NCBI RefSeq assembly: GCF_016907365.1
Contig: NZ_JAFBBV010000001.1
Coordinates: 1,240,001-1,304,000, forward strand
Source: Oerskovia paurometabola
GTDB lineage: Bacteria; Actinomycetota; Actinomycetes; Actinomycetales; Cellulomonadaceae
Direction of reading: 5' to 3'
Length of the DNA stretch: 64,000 nucleotides
Notes under the pieces: generated by a model
Databases searched by the model: none
What the model was told of the DNA's origin: nothing
Seen by the model: the letters and a program-made list of their open reading frames with translations, nothing else
Part shown: in pieces, positions 1 to 8,391 of the stretch
Layout of the letters: each line of letters begins with the position of its first letter
How positions within the stretch are numbered: position 1 is the first letter of the stretch
Program-made: the position numbers and the translations under genes

Positions 1-641
1 CCCGCGACGAGCCAGCCCACTGCTGCGATCAGCAGCAGCGTGACGACCGCGATGATCGCGTAGGTGCGGAAGACCTGGTCGAACTCGGCGTGCTCGGCGC
101 TGCGGTCGAACGCCAGGACGAGCGCCGACGGGACGTCGCCGTCGGTCACCGGCACGACGAGGACCCGGTAGCTCGAGACCGGGGTCGTGATCTCCCGGAG
201 CACCACGTCCCGACCGGTCGAGAGAGGTTCGAGCGCGTCCATGAGGACCTCGTCGTCCTCGAGCCGCAGGGGGACGGGCGTCGCGGCGATCCACTGGGCC
301 CGGCCGCCGCGGAAGCCGACCATGCCTTCGTGCGGGGCGGGGACGGTCTGGCGCATCGCGGTGTTCACGAGGTCGTCCGAGGACGTGAAGCGCTCGCCGG
401 TCGAGGGGTGCACGCCCTCGTGCGCGAGGGCCTCGAACTCCTCCAGAGAGCGCATGAGGGACTGGTCCATGCGGTCGTCCACGTGCGCTCGCTGGGCCGT
501 GTACGCGACGCCGCCCGCGATGAGCAGGCCGAGGGCGGCCAGGGCGAGGACAGCACCGAGTATCCGCGCGCGGACCGTCTGGAGCCGGGACGGTGCGCGA
601 CGAGGCGCGGGCCCGCTGCCCGGGGAGTGCTGCGCCATCAT
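1..641 (-). CDS. Sensor histidine kinase, N-terminal part only (cut by window edge)
   Basis: The gene reads leftward from an ATG at 641 and is open to base 1, giving about 213 residues. A basic N-terminus (residues ~1-25) is followed by a first membrane segment (RILGAVLALAALGLLIAGG), an extracytoplasmic sensor region of about 130 residues, and a second membrane segment (YAIIAVVTLLLIAAVGWLVAG) at the edge. This is the layout of a membrane sensor kinase just before HAMP and the kinase core. The kinase domains lie outside the window, so the call rests on topology and similarity of style, not on catalytic motifs. Its ATG overlaps the stop of the upstream small gene by 4 bp (ATGA), so the two are probably translationally coupled. 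A partner response regulator is not visible and may lie further left. Confidence 0.7.
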   Translation of the reverse strand, partial: MMAQHSPGSGPAPRRAPSRLQTVRARILGAVLALAALGLLIAGGVAYTAQRAHVDDRMDQSLMRSLEEFEALAHEGVHPSTGERFTSSDDLVNTAMRQTVPAPHEGMVGFRGGRAQWIAATPVPLRLEDDEVLMDALEPLSTGRDVVLREITTPVSSYRVLVVPVTDGDVPSALVLAFDRSAEHAEFDQVFRTYAIIAVVTLLLIAAVGWLVA

Positions 642-1063
642 CCGTTCCCTGTGTCTGGTGTCCACATGCCGTCGTCGTACTCGTCGGACGGCCGGTACAT
701 GCCGTCGTCGTACTGCTCGCCCGGGTGGTACATGCCGTCGTCGTAGGTCTGCTCGGGGGTCTTGCCGATCGTGTCCGTGCCGCTGCGAGGAGGGGCGGGT
801 TGCACGGGGACCAGCGGTGAGCTCGGGGTCGCCGACTCGTCGTCGTCGCCGTCGTCCTCCGGCTCGTCGGTGGTCTCGTCGGGGGGCGGGGTGAGGGTCG
901 GAGACGGTGACGTGGTCTCCTGGGGGGTCGGGGCTGGTGTCAGGACGACGAGGCCTCGCAGGTCGCGGTCGGGTGGGCTTGCCGAGACCAGCGCGACCGC
1001 GCCGGCGCCGGCCCCGAGTGCGACCAGCACGAGGGCGATCACCCACACCGTCGTCCGTCGCAT
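638..1063 (-). CDS. Small membrane-anchored protein with three YDDGM 11-residue repeats
   Basis: 141 residues from ATG 1063. An in-frame ATG at 1087 would add 8 residues; 1063 is preferred because a GATACT -10-like element lies 6 nt upstream and neither start has a clear Shine-Dalgarno. Residues ~1-27 are a signal anchor (RRTTVWVIALVLVALGAGAG). A low-complexity Pro/Thr/Asp/Glu linker follows, then three C-terminal units of exactly 11 residues, each beginning YDDGM (YDDGMYHPGEQ, YDDGMYRPSDE, YDDGMWTPDTG). The stop overlaps the start of the histidine kinase gene by 4 bp, so it is probably an extracytoplasmic partner of that kinase. I do not recognise the family. The acidic repeats could bind a cation or a cell-wall ligand, but that is a guess. 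Confidence 0.75.
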   Translation of the reverse strand: MRRTTVWVIALVLVALGAGAGAVALVSASPPDRDLRGLVVLTPAPTPQETTSPSPTLTPPPDETTDEPEDDGDDDESATPSSPLVPVQPAPPRSGTDTIGKTPEQTYDDGMYHPGEQYDDGMYRPSDEYDDGMWTPDTGNG

Positions 1064-1143
1064 GGCGCGAGTATCTCGGGTGCGCATGAGAGAGGGATGA
1101 GAGCGTGTGTCACCCGCCTCCGGCCGCCCGACGGTCCCTCCCG

Positions 1144-2232
1144 TCATCGCACCGCCCGCCCCCCTTCGGGGCCGGGAGCGCCCGCGGGGCCGGGAGCGCC
1201 CTCGGGCGCCGCGGGCTCCTCGGCGAGCCAGGCGTCGACGCCCGCGAGCAGCCGTGCCCGCGTCGCCGTGCCTGCGCGGCTCGCCCGGATCGAGGACCGG
1301 GCCAGGTCCGCGAGCTCCGCGTCGGAGAACCCGTGCTCGGTCCGCGCGGACTCGTACTGCGCCACGAGCCGTGAGCCGAACAGCAGCGGGTCGTCGGCGC
1401 CGAGGGCGACCTGGGCCCCCGCGTCGACGAGCGCCCCGAGCGGGACCTGCGCGCCGTCGTCGTACACCCCGAGGGACACGTTCGAGGCGGGGCAGACCTC
1501 GAGCGCCACCCCGCGCTCGACGACCTGGTCGAGGACTCGCGGGTCCTCGACCGAGCGCACCCCGTGCCCTATCCGGTCGGGGTCGAGGTCGGTGAGCACC
1601 TCCGTCACGTGGTCGGGGCCGAGCAGCTCGCCCCCGTGCGGGACGAGCGCGAGGCCCGCCCGGCGGGCGATCGAGAACGCCGGGGCGAAGGCCGCGGTGT
1701 CACCGCGCCGCTCGTCGTTGCTCAGTCCGAAGCCGAGGACCTCGCCCGGGCCGTCGCCCACGTACTGGGCCGCGAGACGCGCGAGGGTCCGCGCGTCGAG
1801 CGGGTGCCGCATGCGGGAGGCCGCGACGATCACGCCGACCTCGGTCCCGGTCGCCGCACTGGCCTCTCGCGCCGCGTCGAGCACGATCTCCACGGCGGGG
1901 GAGATGCCGCCCACGAAGGGCGCGTAGGACGTGGGGTCGACCTGGATCTCGAGGCGGCCCGACCCCTCGGCGGCGTCGTCCTCGGCCGCCTCGCGCACGA
2001 TCCGGCGCATGTCGGCCTCGGAGCGCACGCACGCGCGCGCCGCGTCGTACAGCCGCTGGAACCGGAACCAGCCGCGCTCGGTCGCGGGCAGACGGAGCGG
2101 GTCGCCGTCGAGCAGGGCCGACGGGAGCCGTACGCCGTACTGCGTGGCGAGGTCGTGCAACGTCGCCGGCCGCATGGAGCCGGTGAAGTGCAGGTGGAGG
2201 TGGGCCTTGGGGAGCTTCGCCAGATCACGCAC
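1144..2232 (-). CDS. Adenosine deaminase-like metal-dependent amidohydrolase
   Basis: 362 residues from GTG 2232; the frame upstream is open but not gene-like. The product begins at the beta-1 metal motif (KAHLHLHFTGSM), has HGGE at the place of the catalytic HAGE glutamate, RIGHGVR, CPASN, and ALGADDP with the metal-binding and catalytic aspartates. These are the ordered motifs of the adenosine/AMP deaminase fold, which hydrolyses adenosine or a related purine to the inosine form with Zn. The HFTGS variant of the usual HLDGS marks a side branch, so the true substrate may not be adenosine. The last ~20 residues are Pro/Gly/Ala-rich. It sits 86 bp after the response-regulator gene and may be co-transcribed with it. 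Confidence 0.85.
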   Translation of the reverse strand: MRDLAKLPKAHLHLHFTGSMRPATLHDLATQYGVRLPSALLDGDPLRLPATERGWFRFQRLYDAARACVRSEADMRRIVREAAEDDAAEGSGRLEIQVDPTSYAPFVGGISPAVEIVLDAAREASAATGTEVGVIVAASRMRHPLDARTLARLAAQYVGDGPGEVLGFGLSNDERRGDTAAFAPAFSIARRAGLALVPHGGELLGPDHVTEVLTDLDPDRIGHGVRSVEDPRVLDQVVERGVALEVCPASNVSLGVYDDGAQVPLGALVDAGAQVALGADDPLLFGSRLVAQYESARTEHGFSDAELADLARSSIRASRAGTATRARLLAGVDAWLAEEPAAPEGAPGPAGAPGPEGGRAVR

Positions 2233-2318
2233 AGAGGCAGTCTCGCACCCTGCCCGCACCGCTCGGCGGTCCTGCTCGCCGCGCCGTCGCCCCGACGGCC
2301 CCGGTGGACCGGGCGAGG

Positions 2319-3047
2319 TCACGCCCCGGGCAGGATGCCCCGCTCGATCGCGACCGTCACGGCGCGCGTGCGGTCGTCGACCCCGAGCTTCGCGAAGGCG
2401 CGCAGCAGGTGCGTCTTGACCGTGGCCTCCGAGATGAAGAGCTCGCGCCCGATCGCAGGGTTGCTCAGCCCGCGCGCGACGAGGGCCAGGACCTGGGCCT
2501 CGCGCGCCGTCAGGCGCTCGCCGGCTCCCCGCACGGTCGTGACGAGCCGCGTCGCGACCGTGGGGGCCAGGACGGTCTCTCCGCGGGCTGCGGCACGGAT
2601 CCCTGCGACGAGCGTCTCGCGCGGCGTGTCCTTGAGCAGGTAGCCCGTCGCGCCGGCCTCGACGGCCCGCAGGATGTCGGTGTCGGTCTCGTACGTCGTG
2701 AGCACGACGACGCGCGGGCGCCTCGCCCCCGGCGCGGAGGAGGCGAGGATCTCGGTCGTCGCACCGACGCCGTCGAGCACGGGCATGCGCAGGTCCATGA
2801 GCACGACGTCGGGACCCAGCTCGTGCGCGAGGGTCACGCCCTCGCGGCCGTCGCCCGCCTCGCCGACGACGACGAGGTCCGGCTCGGCCATGAGCATCCC
2901 GACGAGCCCCGAGCGCACCACGGGATGGTCGTCCACGACGAGGACGCGGACCGTGGGAGCCGACGAGGGCGCACCGGTCCCGGTCGCCGAGACGGTCGTG
3001 CTGGGGCGGGTGGGCGACGAGGACGGACGGTCGGCGGTCGAGGTCAC
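2319..3047 (-). CDS. NarL/LuxR-family response regulator
   Basis: 242 residues. A Ser/Thr/Pro-rich leader of ~32 residues precedes the receiver domain (VRVLVVDDHPVVR; phospho-acceptor Asp85 in VLMDLRMP; later TTYETD and LLKDTP switch residues). A GerE-type helix-turn-helix lies at about 175-235 (LTAREAQVLALVARGLSNPAIG, SEATVKTHL). The ATG at 3047 overlaps the kinase stop by 4 bp, which supports this start despite the unusual leader. It is the DNA-binding partner of the kinase at 3044-4414. Its likely target is the ABC/two-component operon itself, where an inverted repeat is present at 6313-6346. Confidence 0.93.
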   Translation of the reverse strand: MTSTADRPSSSPTRPSTTVSATGTGAPSSAPTVRVLVVDDHPVVRSGLVGMLMAEPDLVVVGEAGDGREGVTLAHELGPDVVLMDLRMPVLDGVGATTEILASSAPGARRPRVVVLTTYETDTDILRAVEAGATGYLLKDTPRETLVAGIRAAARGETVLAPTVATRLVTTVRGAGERLTAREAQVLALVARGLSNPAIGRELFISEATVKTHLLRAFAKLGVDDRTRAVTVAIERGILPGA

Positions 3048-4414
3048 GGGTGGCTCCGGGGGAGAGGGGCGGGATGGGGCGGGGCGCCGGCGGGGTGGTC
3101 GGCGGGCACGGGCAGCTCGACCCGGACGCTCGTCCCACCACCCGGGGGCGACAGGACGTGCACCGTGCCCTCACCCTCGGCGACGCGTTCACGCATGCCG
3201 CGCAGACCGAACCCTTCGACGACGCCCGGTCCGAGCCCCCGACCGTCGTCCGTGACCTCGAGGACGACCGTGGCGCTGTCGAGTGCCGCCCCCTCGGGGC
3301 CGCCCGGCCCCGCCCCCTCGCCCAGGGAGACGACGACGGAGCTCGCCTGCGCGTGCCGGCGCACGTTGGCCAGGGCCTCCTGCGCGGACCGCAGCAGGAC
3401 GACGTCCTCGGCGCTGCCCAGCCCCGGGACGACCGACAGCCGCAGCGTCACCGCGACCCCCGACTCGTCCTCGAAGCGGCCGGCCAGGCGCTCGATCGCC
3501 TCGACGAGCGTCGCGCCCTGCAACGGCACGGGGGAGAACGCCGTGACGAGGGACCGGGCATCGGCCAGGTTGTCGCGCGCCGTCGTCTCGACGAGTGCGA
3601 GCCGGTCCCGGGCCGCACCCACGTCGTCGCGGTCGAGGTCGGCGCTCGCGGCCTGGGCGAGCATGACGACGCTCGTGAACCCCTGTGCCAGGGTGTCGTG
3701 GATCTCGCGGGCCATGCGCTCGCGCTCGGCCGCGACCCCCGCCGCGTGGTGCACCGCACCGAGCTCTGCCTGCGCGGCGTTGAGATCGTCGACGAGCTGG
3801 GCATGGCGTGCGGTCTGGAGCATCGTCTGGCCGACCCAGATCCCGAGCAGGATCGAGAAGGCGAGCGCGACGCCCATCTGCGGTGCGGCCCTCGTGAGGG
3901 CCTCGCGGGAGAACCCGGACTCGGACGTGAGCGCGAGGGTCGTGCCGACCGCGAGCAGGGTCGAGAGCGCGAGGCTGACCCACCGGCGCTCCGAGAGCAT
4001 CCAGATCTGGGTGAACGCGACGAACAGCAGGAACGTCCCGAGCTGGTTCTGGATCACGGCGACGTCGGTCGCGACGATCAGGATCAGCAGGTAGGAGACC
4101 GCCAGACGCTGGTCGCGGTTCCGCGCCGCCGGCCTGCCGAGGAACGTGTACGCGAGCAGGATCACGCCGATCGCACCCAGGGCCAGGGCGAGCCGGTCGG
4201 GCTCGATCCCGGCCAGGAGCAGCGCGACCGCGCTCAGGAGCACCACGACGTAGAAGCCCACGTCCCACCACACGACCACGTGGTCCCACGAGGACTCGAA
4301 GCTGTCCAGCGCAGAGCCGGTCGACGGGCCCTGGCCCGCGGCGGGGTGCACGGGGCGACCGCCCGCCGCGCGCTCCGTCGCCGGCCGGTCCACCGGGCTC
4401 TCAGCCGTCGTCAC
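3044..4414 (-). CDS. NarL-partner (HisKA_3) sensor histidine kinase with multi-spanning membrane region
   Basis: 456 residues from GTG 4414. The N-terminal half holds about five or six hydrophobic segments (WWDVGFYVVVLLSAVALLLAG, ALGAIGVILLAYTFLG, and others) and no large extracellular domain. A coiled stretch (ARHAQLVDDLNAAQAELGAVH) leads to the DHp domain with phospho-acceptor His239 in MAREIHDTLAQG. The ATPase domain has an N box (ALANVRRHAQASS), DDGRGLGPG and GFGLRGMRERV. This is an intramembrane-sensing kinase of the type linked to exporters. It overlaps the permease gene by 14 bp upstream and the regulator by 4 bp downstream, so all four proteins come from one coupled message. Confidence 0.92.
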   Translation of the reverse strand: MTTAESPVDRPATERAAGGRPVHPAAGQGPSTGSALDSFESSWDHVVVWWDVGFYVVVLLSAVALLLAGIEPDRLALALGAIGVILLAYTFLGRPAARNRDQRLAVSYLLILIVATDVAVIQNQLGTFLLFVAFTQIWMLSERRWVSLALSTLLAVGTTLALTSESGFSREALTRAAPQMGVALAFSILLGIWVGQTMLQTARHAQLVDDLNAAQAELGAVHHAAGVAAERERMAREIHDTLAQGFTSVVMLAQAASADLDRDDVGAARDRLALVETTARDNLADARSLVTAFSPVPLQGATLVEAIERLAGRFEDESGVAVTLRLSVVPGLGSAEDVVLLRSAQEALANVRRHAQASSVVVSLGEGAGPGGPEGAALDSATVVLEVTDDGRGLGPGVVEGFGLRGMRERVAEGEGTVHVLSPPGGGTSVRVELPVPADHPAGAPPHPAPLPRSHP

Positions 4415-5255
4415 GCCGCCTCCACCTGAACGTCCGGATCCCCACCACGAGGCCCACGACGAGCCACGCCACCAGTACAGCAGCCGTCGCGCCGTGCTGC
4501 CACGACCCGCCCGTCTCGAGGGCCGCGGCCTCGGGCGGCAGGAACACCGAGCGCATGCCCTGCGCGAGCCACTTGAGGGGGAACACCGAGGCGATCTGCT
4601 GCATCCAGGACGGGAGGGCGAAGAACGCGAAGAACACACCCGAGATGAACTGCAGCACCAGGACGATCGGGGCCACGACGGCGCTCACGGACTTCCCGGA
4701 GCGGGGGACCGAGGAGAACGCGACGCCCAGCACCGAGCCGGTCGCGGTGCCGAGCACGAACACCCACGCGAACGTGGCCCAGGCCGCGGCAGTGGTCGGC
4801 ATCGGGACGTCGAACGCCGTGGTGGCGAGCAGCAGCAGGGCGGCGGTCTGGACGGTCGTGACGAGCAGGACCTGCCCGATCTTCCCCAGGAAGTAGGAGG
4901 TCGCGGGCAGGGGCGTCGCCCGCAGGCGCTTGAGCGTGCCGTCGTCGCGCTCGACCGCGATCGAGATCGCGAGGTTCTGGAAGCTCGTGAGCATGACGCC
5001 CGTGGCGACCATGCCCGGCAGGAAGTACTGCGCGTACGGCACGGATCCTGCGGCACTGCCCTGTTCCTCCTGCCCGAACACCGTCGCGAAGATCGCCATC
5101 ATGATGAGCGGGTAGGCCAGGATGAAGACGACCGCGTCGCGCTCGCGCAGGAACGCGAGCATCTCGATCCAGGTCCGCCGCAGGCCAGTGCCGAGGACGC
5201 CGGGCAGGGGTCGCCCGGCGGGCAGCGCACGGGTGGGCGACGTCTGGGTGCTCAT
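4401..5255 (-). CDS. ABC-2 type exporter permease
   Basis: 284 residues from ATG 5255. A cytoplasmic N-terminus is followed by six predicted membrane segments typical of the ABC2_membrane family (DAVVFILAYPLIMMAIFATVFG near residue 40, FLPGMVATGVMLTSFQNLAISI, and a final AVLVAWLVVGLVVGI), with the conserved cytoplasmic stretch ERDDGTLKRLRATPL. It forms the membrane half of an exporter with the ATPase encoded just upstream, which it overlaps by 4 bp. Substrates of this family are drugs, antibiotics or lipids; nothing in the sequence narrows it here. Confidence 0.93.
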   Translation of the reverse strand: MSTQTSPTRALPAGRPLPGVLGTGLRRTWIEMLAFLRERDAVVFILAYPLIMMAIFATVFGQEEQGSAAGSVPYAQYFLPGMVATGVMLTSFQNLAISIAVERDDGTLKRLRATPLPATSYFLGKIGQVLLVTTVQTAALLLLATTAFDVPMPTTAAAWATFAWVFVLGTATGSVLGVAFSSVPRSGKSVSAVVAPIVLVLQFISGVFFAFFALPSWMQQIASVFPLKWLAQGMRSVFLPPEAAALETGGSWQHGATAAVLVAWLVVGLVVGIRTFRWRRRDDG

Positions 5256-6274
5256 CGGGAGGCCTCCTCGGCGACGGGAGCGGACAGGACGGCAGAGGTG
5301 GGGGCGTCGTGCGGGGCTCCGGGCGGCGCTGCGGCGGACGGGGCCGAGCCGGAGGGGGAACCGGACGGGGCGACGGGCGCGGCTCCGATGAGCTCGAGGT
5401 ACACGTCCTCGAGGCTCGGCTGGAGCACGCGCAGGCCGGGCACCTCGCCGTCGGGTCCGGCCAGGGTGGCCGCGAGCGAGGTGACCAGCGCGGTCGGGTG
5501 GTCGGTCCGCTCGGCGCGCGCGACGCCGTCGGACACCCACCGCACGACGGGGCGCAGCGCACCTGGCCCGCCCAGGTCGGCCGGCGCCCCGAGGGCGACG
5601 ACCTTCCCGTCGCGCACGACGGCGGCGCGGTCGGCCAGGTGCGCGGCCTCGTCGAGGTAGTGGGTCGTCAGGAGGATCGTGGTGCCGTCGGCGCGCAGCC
5701 CCAGGACGAGGTCCCAGAAGCTGCGACGCGCCTGCGGGTCGAACCCGGTCGTGGGCTCGTCGAGGAACAGCAGCTCGGGGTCGCCCACGATCCCGAGGGC
5801 GACGTCGAGGCGACGCCGCTGGCCGCCCGAGAGCTGGCGGGCACGCGTGGACGCCTTCTCCAGCAGCCCGACGGCGGCGATCACCTCCTCGGGGTCCCGC
5901 GGGGCCGGGTAGAAGGTCGCGAAGTGGTGCACGAGCTCGCGCACCGTGAGCTCGGCCTGGTCGCGCGAGTCCTGCAGGACGACGCCGATCCGGCTGCGCC
6001 ATGCGCGCCCTGCGAGCGCGGGGTCCTCGCCCAGGACCTGGACCTGCCCGCCGTCGCGCTTGCGGAAGCCCTCGAGGATCTCGACCGTCGTGGTCTTGCC
6101 CGCACCGTTGGGTCCCAGGACCGCGAAGATCTCGCCGCGCTCGACCGTGAGGTCCAGGCCGTCGACGGCCTGCTTCACGACGCCGCCGCGCTGCGTGTAC
6201 CGCTTGGTGAGCCCGCGGACCTCGACGGCCGGGGCGCCCGTTCCTGCTCGGGGAGGTGTCCTGTCTCTGCTCAT
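5252..6274 (-). CDS. ABC exporter ATP-binding protein (DrrA/NatA-like)
   Basis: 340 residues from ATG 6274; the open frame continues upstream but that part is Ala/Arg-rich shadow. It has Walker A GPNGAGKTT, Q-loop VVLQDSRDQ, ABC signature LSGGQRRRLDVA, Walker B LLFLDEPTTGFDPQ and the H-loop in LLTTHYLDEAAHLAD. The C-terminal ~100 residues are the regulatory extension common in drug-export ATPases, ending in a low-complexity Ala/Pro/Ser tail. First gene of the ABC-permease-kinase-regulator operon. Co-transcription with its own sensor pair suggests an inducible resistance or envelope-stress export module. Confidence 0.95.
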   Translation of the reverse strand: MSRDRTPPRAGTGAPAVEVRGLTKRYTQRGGVVKQAVDGLDLTVERGEIFAVLGPNGAGKTTTVEILEGFRKRDGGQVQVLGEDPALAGRAWRSRIGVVLQDSRDQAELTVRELVHHFATFYPAPRDPEEVIAAVGLLEKASTRARQLSGGQRRRLDVALGIVGDPELLFLDEPTTGFDPQARRSFWDLVLGLRADGTTILLTTHYLDEAAHLADRAAVVRDGKVVALGAPADLGGPGALRPVVRWVSDGVARAERTDHPTALVTSLAATLAGPDGEVPGLRVLQPSLEDVYLELIGAAPVAPSGSPSGSAPSAAAPPGAPHDAPTSAVLSAPVAEEASR

Positions 6275-6312
6275 GGCTCCAGCCTGGTCGGCGGGGGGTG
6301 CACGCCGCGACG

Positions 6313-6346
6313 ACCGGTCGGGTGGACCTGGGGTCCACCGACCGGT
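6313..6346. promoter_or_regulatory. Inverted repeat, candidate operator of the ABC/two-component operon
   Basis: The core is a perfect 8-3-8 inverted repeat, GGTGGACC-TGG-GGTCCACC, at 6321-6339. Its outer flanks also pair (ACCGGTC at 6313 with GACCGGT at 6340-6346) apart from one extra base. It lies ~40 bp upstream of the ABC ATPase start and ~80 bp upstream of the divergent SLC13-like gene. NarL-type regulators bind short inverted repeats, so autoregulation by the operon's own regulator is a reasonable inference. It could instead be an RNA hairpin in the 5' leader. Confidence 0.5.
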
Positions 6347-6415
6347 GGACGCCGGGGGTGGCGCTCGCGCCCGTCGCGCCCGTCGCGCCGTCGCGCTGCG
6401 GCCTGTCGCGGCCGC

Positions 6416-6421
6416 TACTGT
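6416..6421 (+). promoter_or_regulatory. -10 element for a leaderless transcript of the SLC13-like gene
   Basis: TACTGT ends 7 nt before the ATG at 6429, which would put the transcription start at or next to the start codon. There is no Shine-Dalgarno before this ATG, which fits a leaderless mRNA, common in actinobacteria. Confidence 0.5.
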
Positions 6422-6428
6422 CGGCCGC

Positions 6429-8270
6429 ATGAGCGACGCCGCGATCACGCTGACGGTCCTCGCGGCTGCGGTGGTCCTGTTCGTGTGGAACCGGCTGCCG
6501 GTCGGTGTGGTCGCGCTGGGCGTCGCGCTCTCGCTCTACCTCACGGGGGTCCTCACGGTCGAGGAGGCGCTCGCGGGCTTCGGCACCCCGACGGTCGTCC
6601 TCATCGCCGCGCTGTTCGTGGTCGCCGAGGCGCTCGACGCGGCCGGCATCACGGCGTGGGCGGGGCAGCAGCTCATCGACCGGGCGGGCACGGGGACGGC
6701 CCGGCTCATGGTGCTCATGCTGGTGCTCTCGGCCGTCCTGTCGGCCCTCGTGACGCCCAACGGTGCCGTCGCGGCGCTGTTCCCCATGGTGGTGGTCCTC
6801 TCGACCCGGCTCGGGCGGTCGCCCTCACAGCTCCTCCTGCCGCTCGCGTTCGGGGCGCACGCGGGATCGCTCCTCCTGCTGACGGGCACGCCGGTCAACG
6901 TGATCGTCTCCGCGACGGCGCTCGCGGAGACGGGGACCGGCGTGGGGTTCTTCGAGTTCGCGCTGGTCGGGCTCCCGCTCCTGGCGGGCACGATCGTGGT
7001 GTGCGTGCTGTGGGGCCCGCGCCTGCTGCCCGACCGCAGCGCGCGCTCGTTGTCGCGCGACCTCACGGGGCTCCCCGCGGAGCTGCTGCGCGAGTACGCG
7101 CCGTCGGGGGTCATCGCGCGGCTGGACGTCCCGACCGGTTCGACGCTCGTCGGGGTCGCGGCCGACGCGATCGACACGGGGGACCGGGCGGTGCACGCGG
7201 TCGCGGTGCAGGACCCGGCGGGTCGTCCGGCGCCGGCCGTCGTGGCGGGCGGCCACGTCGTGGTGCGGGGGAGCCGCGTGGGCGTCGAGGCGTTCGCGGC
7301 CTCGCACGGCCTCCCGGCACCGCCCGGGCCCGACGGCGAGGAGGTCGTCTGCGGTCTCGTCTCGCGGGACCACGGGGTCGCCGAGGTCATCGTCCGACCG
7401 CGCTCGGGACTGATCGGCGCGCGGGTGTTCCCGGGCATGCTGACGGACTCGGGCGAGCTCGTGGTCCTGGCGGTGAAGCGGCTCGGTGAGGTCCTCGAGC
7501 CTGCGGACGACGGGGAGAACCGTCCTTCGGCGGACCCGCACGAGCACGAGACAGTGCTCCGCGCGGGTGACGCCCTGCTGCTCCAGGGGACGTGGGAGGC
7601 GCTCGACCGGCACGCCGACGACCCGGACGTCCTCGTGGTGGACACCCCGGACACGATCCGCCGCCAGGCCGCCCCCCTGGGGCGCCGCGTCGTCCCGGCC
7701 GTCGTGGTGCTCGTGCTCATGGTGGTCGCGCTCGCCACGGACGTGCTGCCCGCGGCGGTCACGGCCGTGGGTGCGGCGATCGCGATGATCCTGCTCCGCG
7801 TGGTGACGACGCGTCAGGCGCAGCGGTCCATCTCGCTCACGACCGTGATCCTCGTGGCCGGCATGATCCCCCTGTCGACCGCGATCACGGCGACCGGGGC
7901 CGCTGAGATCGTCGCGACCGGGCTGATCGACGTGGTCGGCGGGGGAGGGGTGACGCTCCTGCTCCTGGGGATCTTCGTGCTGTGCGCGGTGCTCGGGCAG
8001 CTCATCAGCAACATGGCCACGGCGCTCGTCATGATCCCGGTCGCCGGGTCGGTGGCCGTCGAGCTCGGGATCTCGCCCGTGCCGCTCCTGATGTGCGTCG
8101 CGGTCGCCTCGGCTGCCGCTCTCCTGACCCCGGTCGCCACGCCCGGCAACATGATGGTCATGGAGCCCGGTGGATACCGGTTCGGTGACTACTGGCGGCT
8201 CGGCCTGCCGGTGCTGGTCGTGTACCTCGTGGTCGCGGTCTTCCTCGTACCGCTGGTCTGGCGGCCGTGA
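6429..8270 (+). CDS. SLC13/DASS-type permease with central TrkA-C (RCK_C) domains
   Basis: 613 residues from ATG 6429. About five hydrophobic segments come first (ITLTVLAAAVVLFVWNRLP, TVVLIAALFVVAEALDAAGI, a loop with the conserved NGAVAALFP motif). A soluble middle of ~200 residues (about 215-410) holds two TrkA-C-like beta-alpha units, and a second membrane half carries LGQLISNMATALVMIPVA and VATPGNMMV. Internal duplication with soluble RCK_C inserts is the standard plan of the large SLC13-like bacterial permeases, which move dicarboxylates, sulfate or other anions with cations. Substrate unknown. It is convergent with the AbgT gene and shares a terminator with it. Confidence 0.88.
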   Translation: MSDAAITLTVLAAAVVLFVWNRLPVGVVALGVALSLYLTGVLTVEEALAGFGTPTVVLIAALFVVAEALDAAGITAWAGQQLIDRAGTGTARLMVLMLVLSAVLSALVTPNGAVAALFPMVVVLSTRLGRSPSQLLLPLAFGAHAGSLLLLTGTPVNVIVSATALAETGTGVGFFEFALVGLPLLAGTIVVCVLWGPRLLPDRSARSLSRDLTGLPAELLREYAPSGVIARLDVPTGSTLVGVAADAIDTGDRAVHAVAVQDPAGRPAPAVVAGGHVVVRGSRVGVEAFAASHGLPAPPGPDGEEVVCGLVSRDHGVAEVIVRPRSGLIGARVFPGMLTDSGELVVLAVKRLGEVLEPADDGENRPSADPHEHETVLRAGDALLLQGTWEALDRHADDPDVLVVDTPDTIRRQAAPLGRRVVPAVVVLVLMVVALATDVLPAAVTAVGAAIAMILLRVVTTRQAQRSISLTTVILVAGMIPLSTAITATGAAEIVATGLIDVVGGGGVTLLLLGIFVLCAVLGQLISNMATALVMIPVAGSVAVELGISPVPLLMCVAVASAAALLTPVATPGNMMVMEPGGYRFGDYWRLGLPVLVVYLVVAVFLVPLVWRP

Positions 8271-8352
8271 GGGGAGCCTGCGCCCCGCTCGGCGGGCGGC
8301 GGCCGGCAGCGTCCCGTCACGTCCGGCGTGCGGACCACGGGAGCAGGGCGCC

Positions 8353-8385
8353 GGGCCCGACGACGCACGCTCCGCCGTCGGGCCC
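8353..8385. terminator. Bidirectional hairpin between convergent transporter genes
   Basis: GGGCCCGACG (8353-8362) pairs perfectly with CGTCGGGCCC (8376-8385) across a 13-nt loop. It sits between the stop at 8270 and the abgT stop at 8392. No T-run follows, as is common for actinobacterial terminators. It contains the CGCCGTCGGGC word that recurs in several other gaps of this window. Confidence 0.6.
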
Positions 8386-8391
8386 CGTGCC

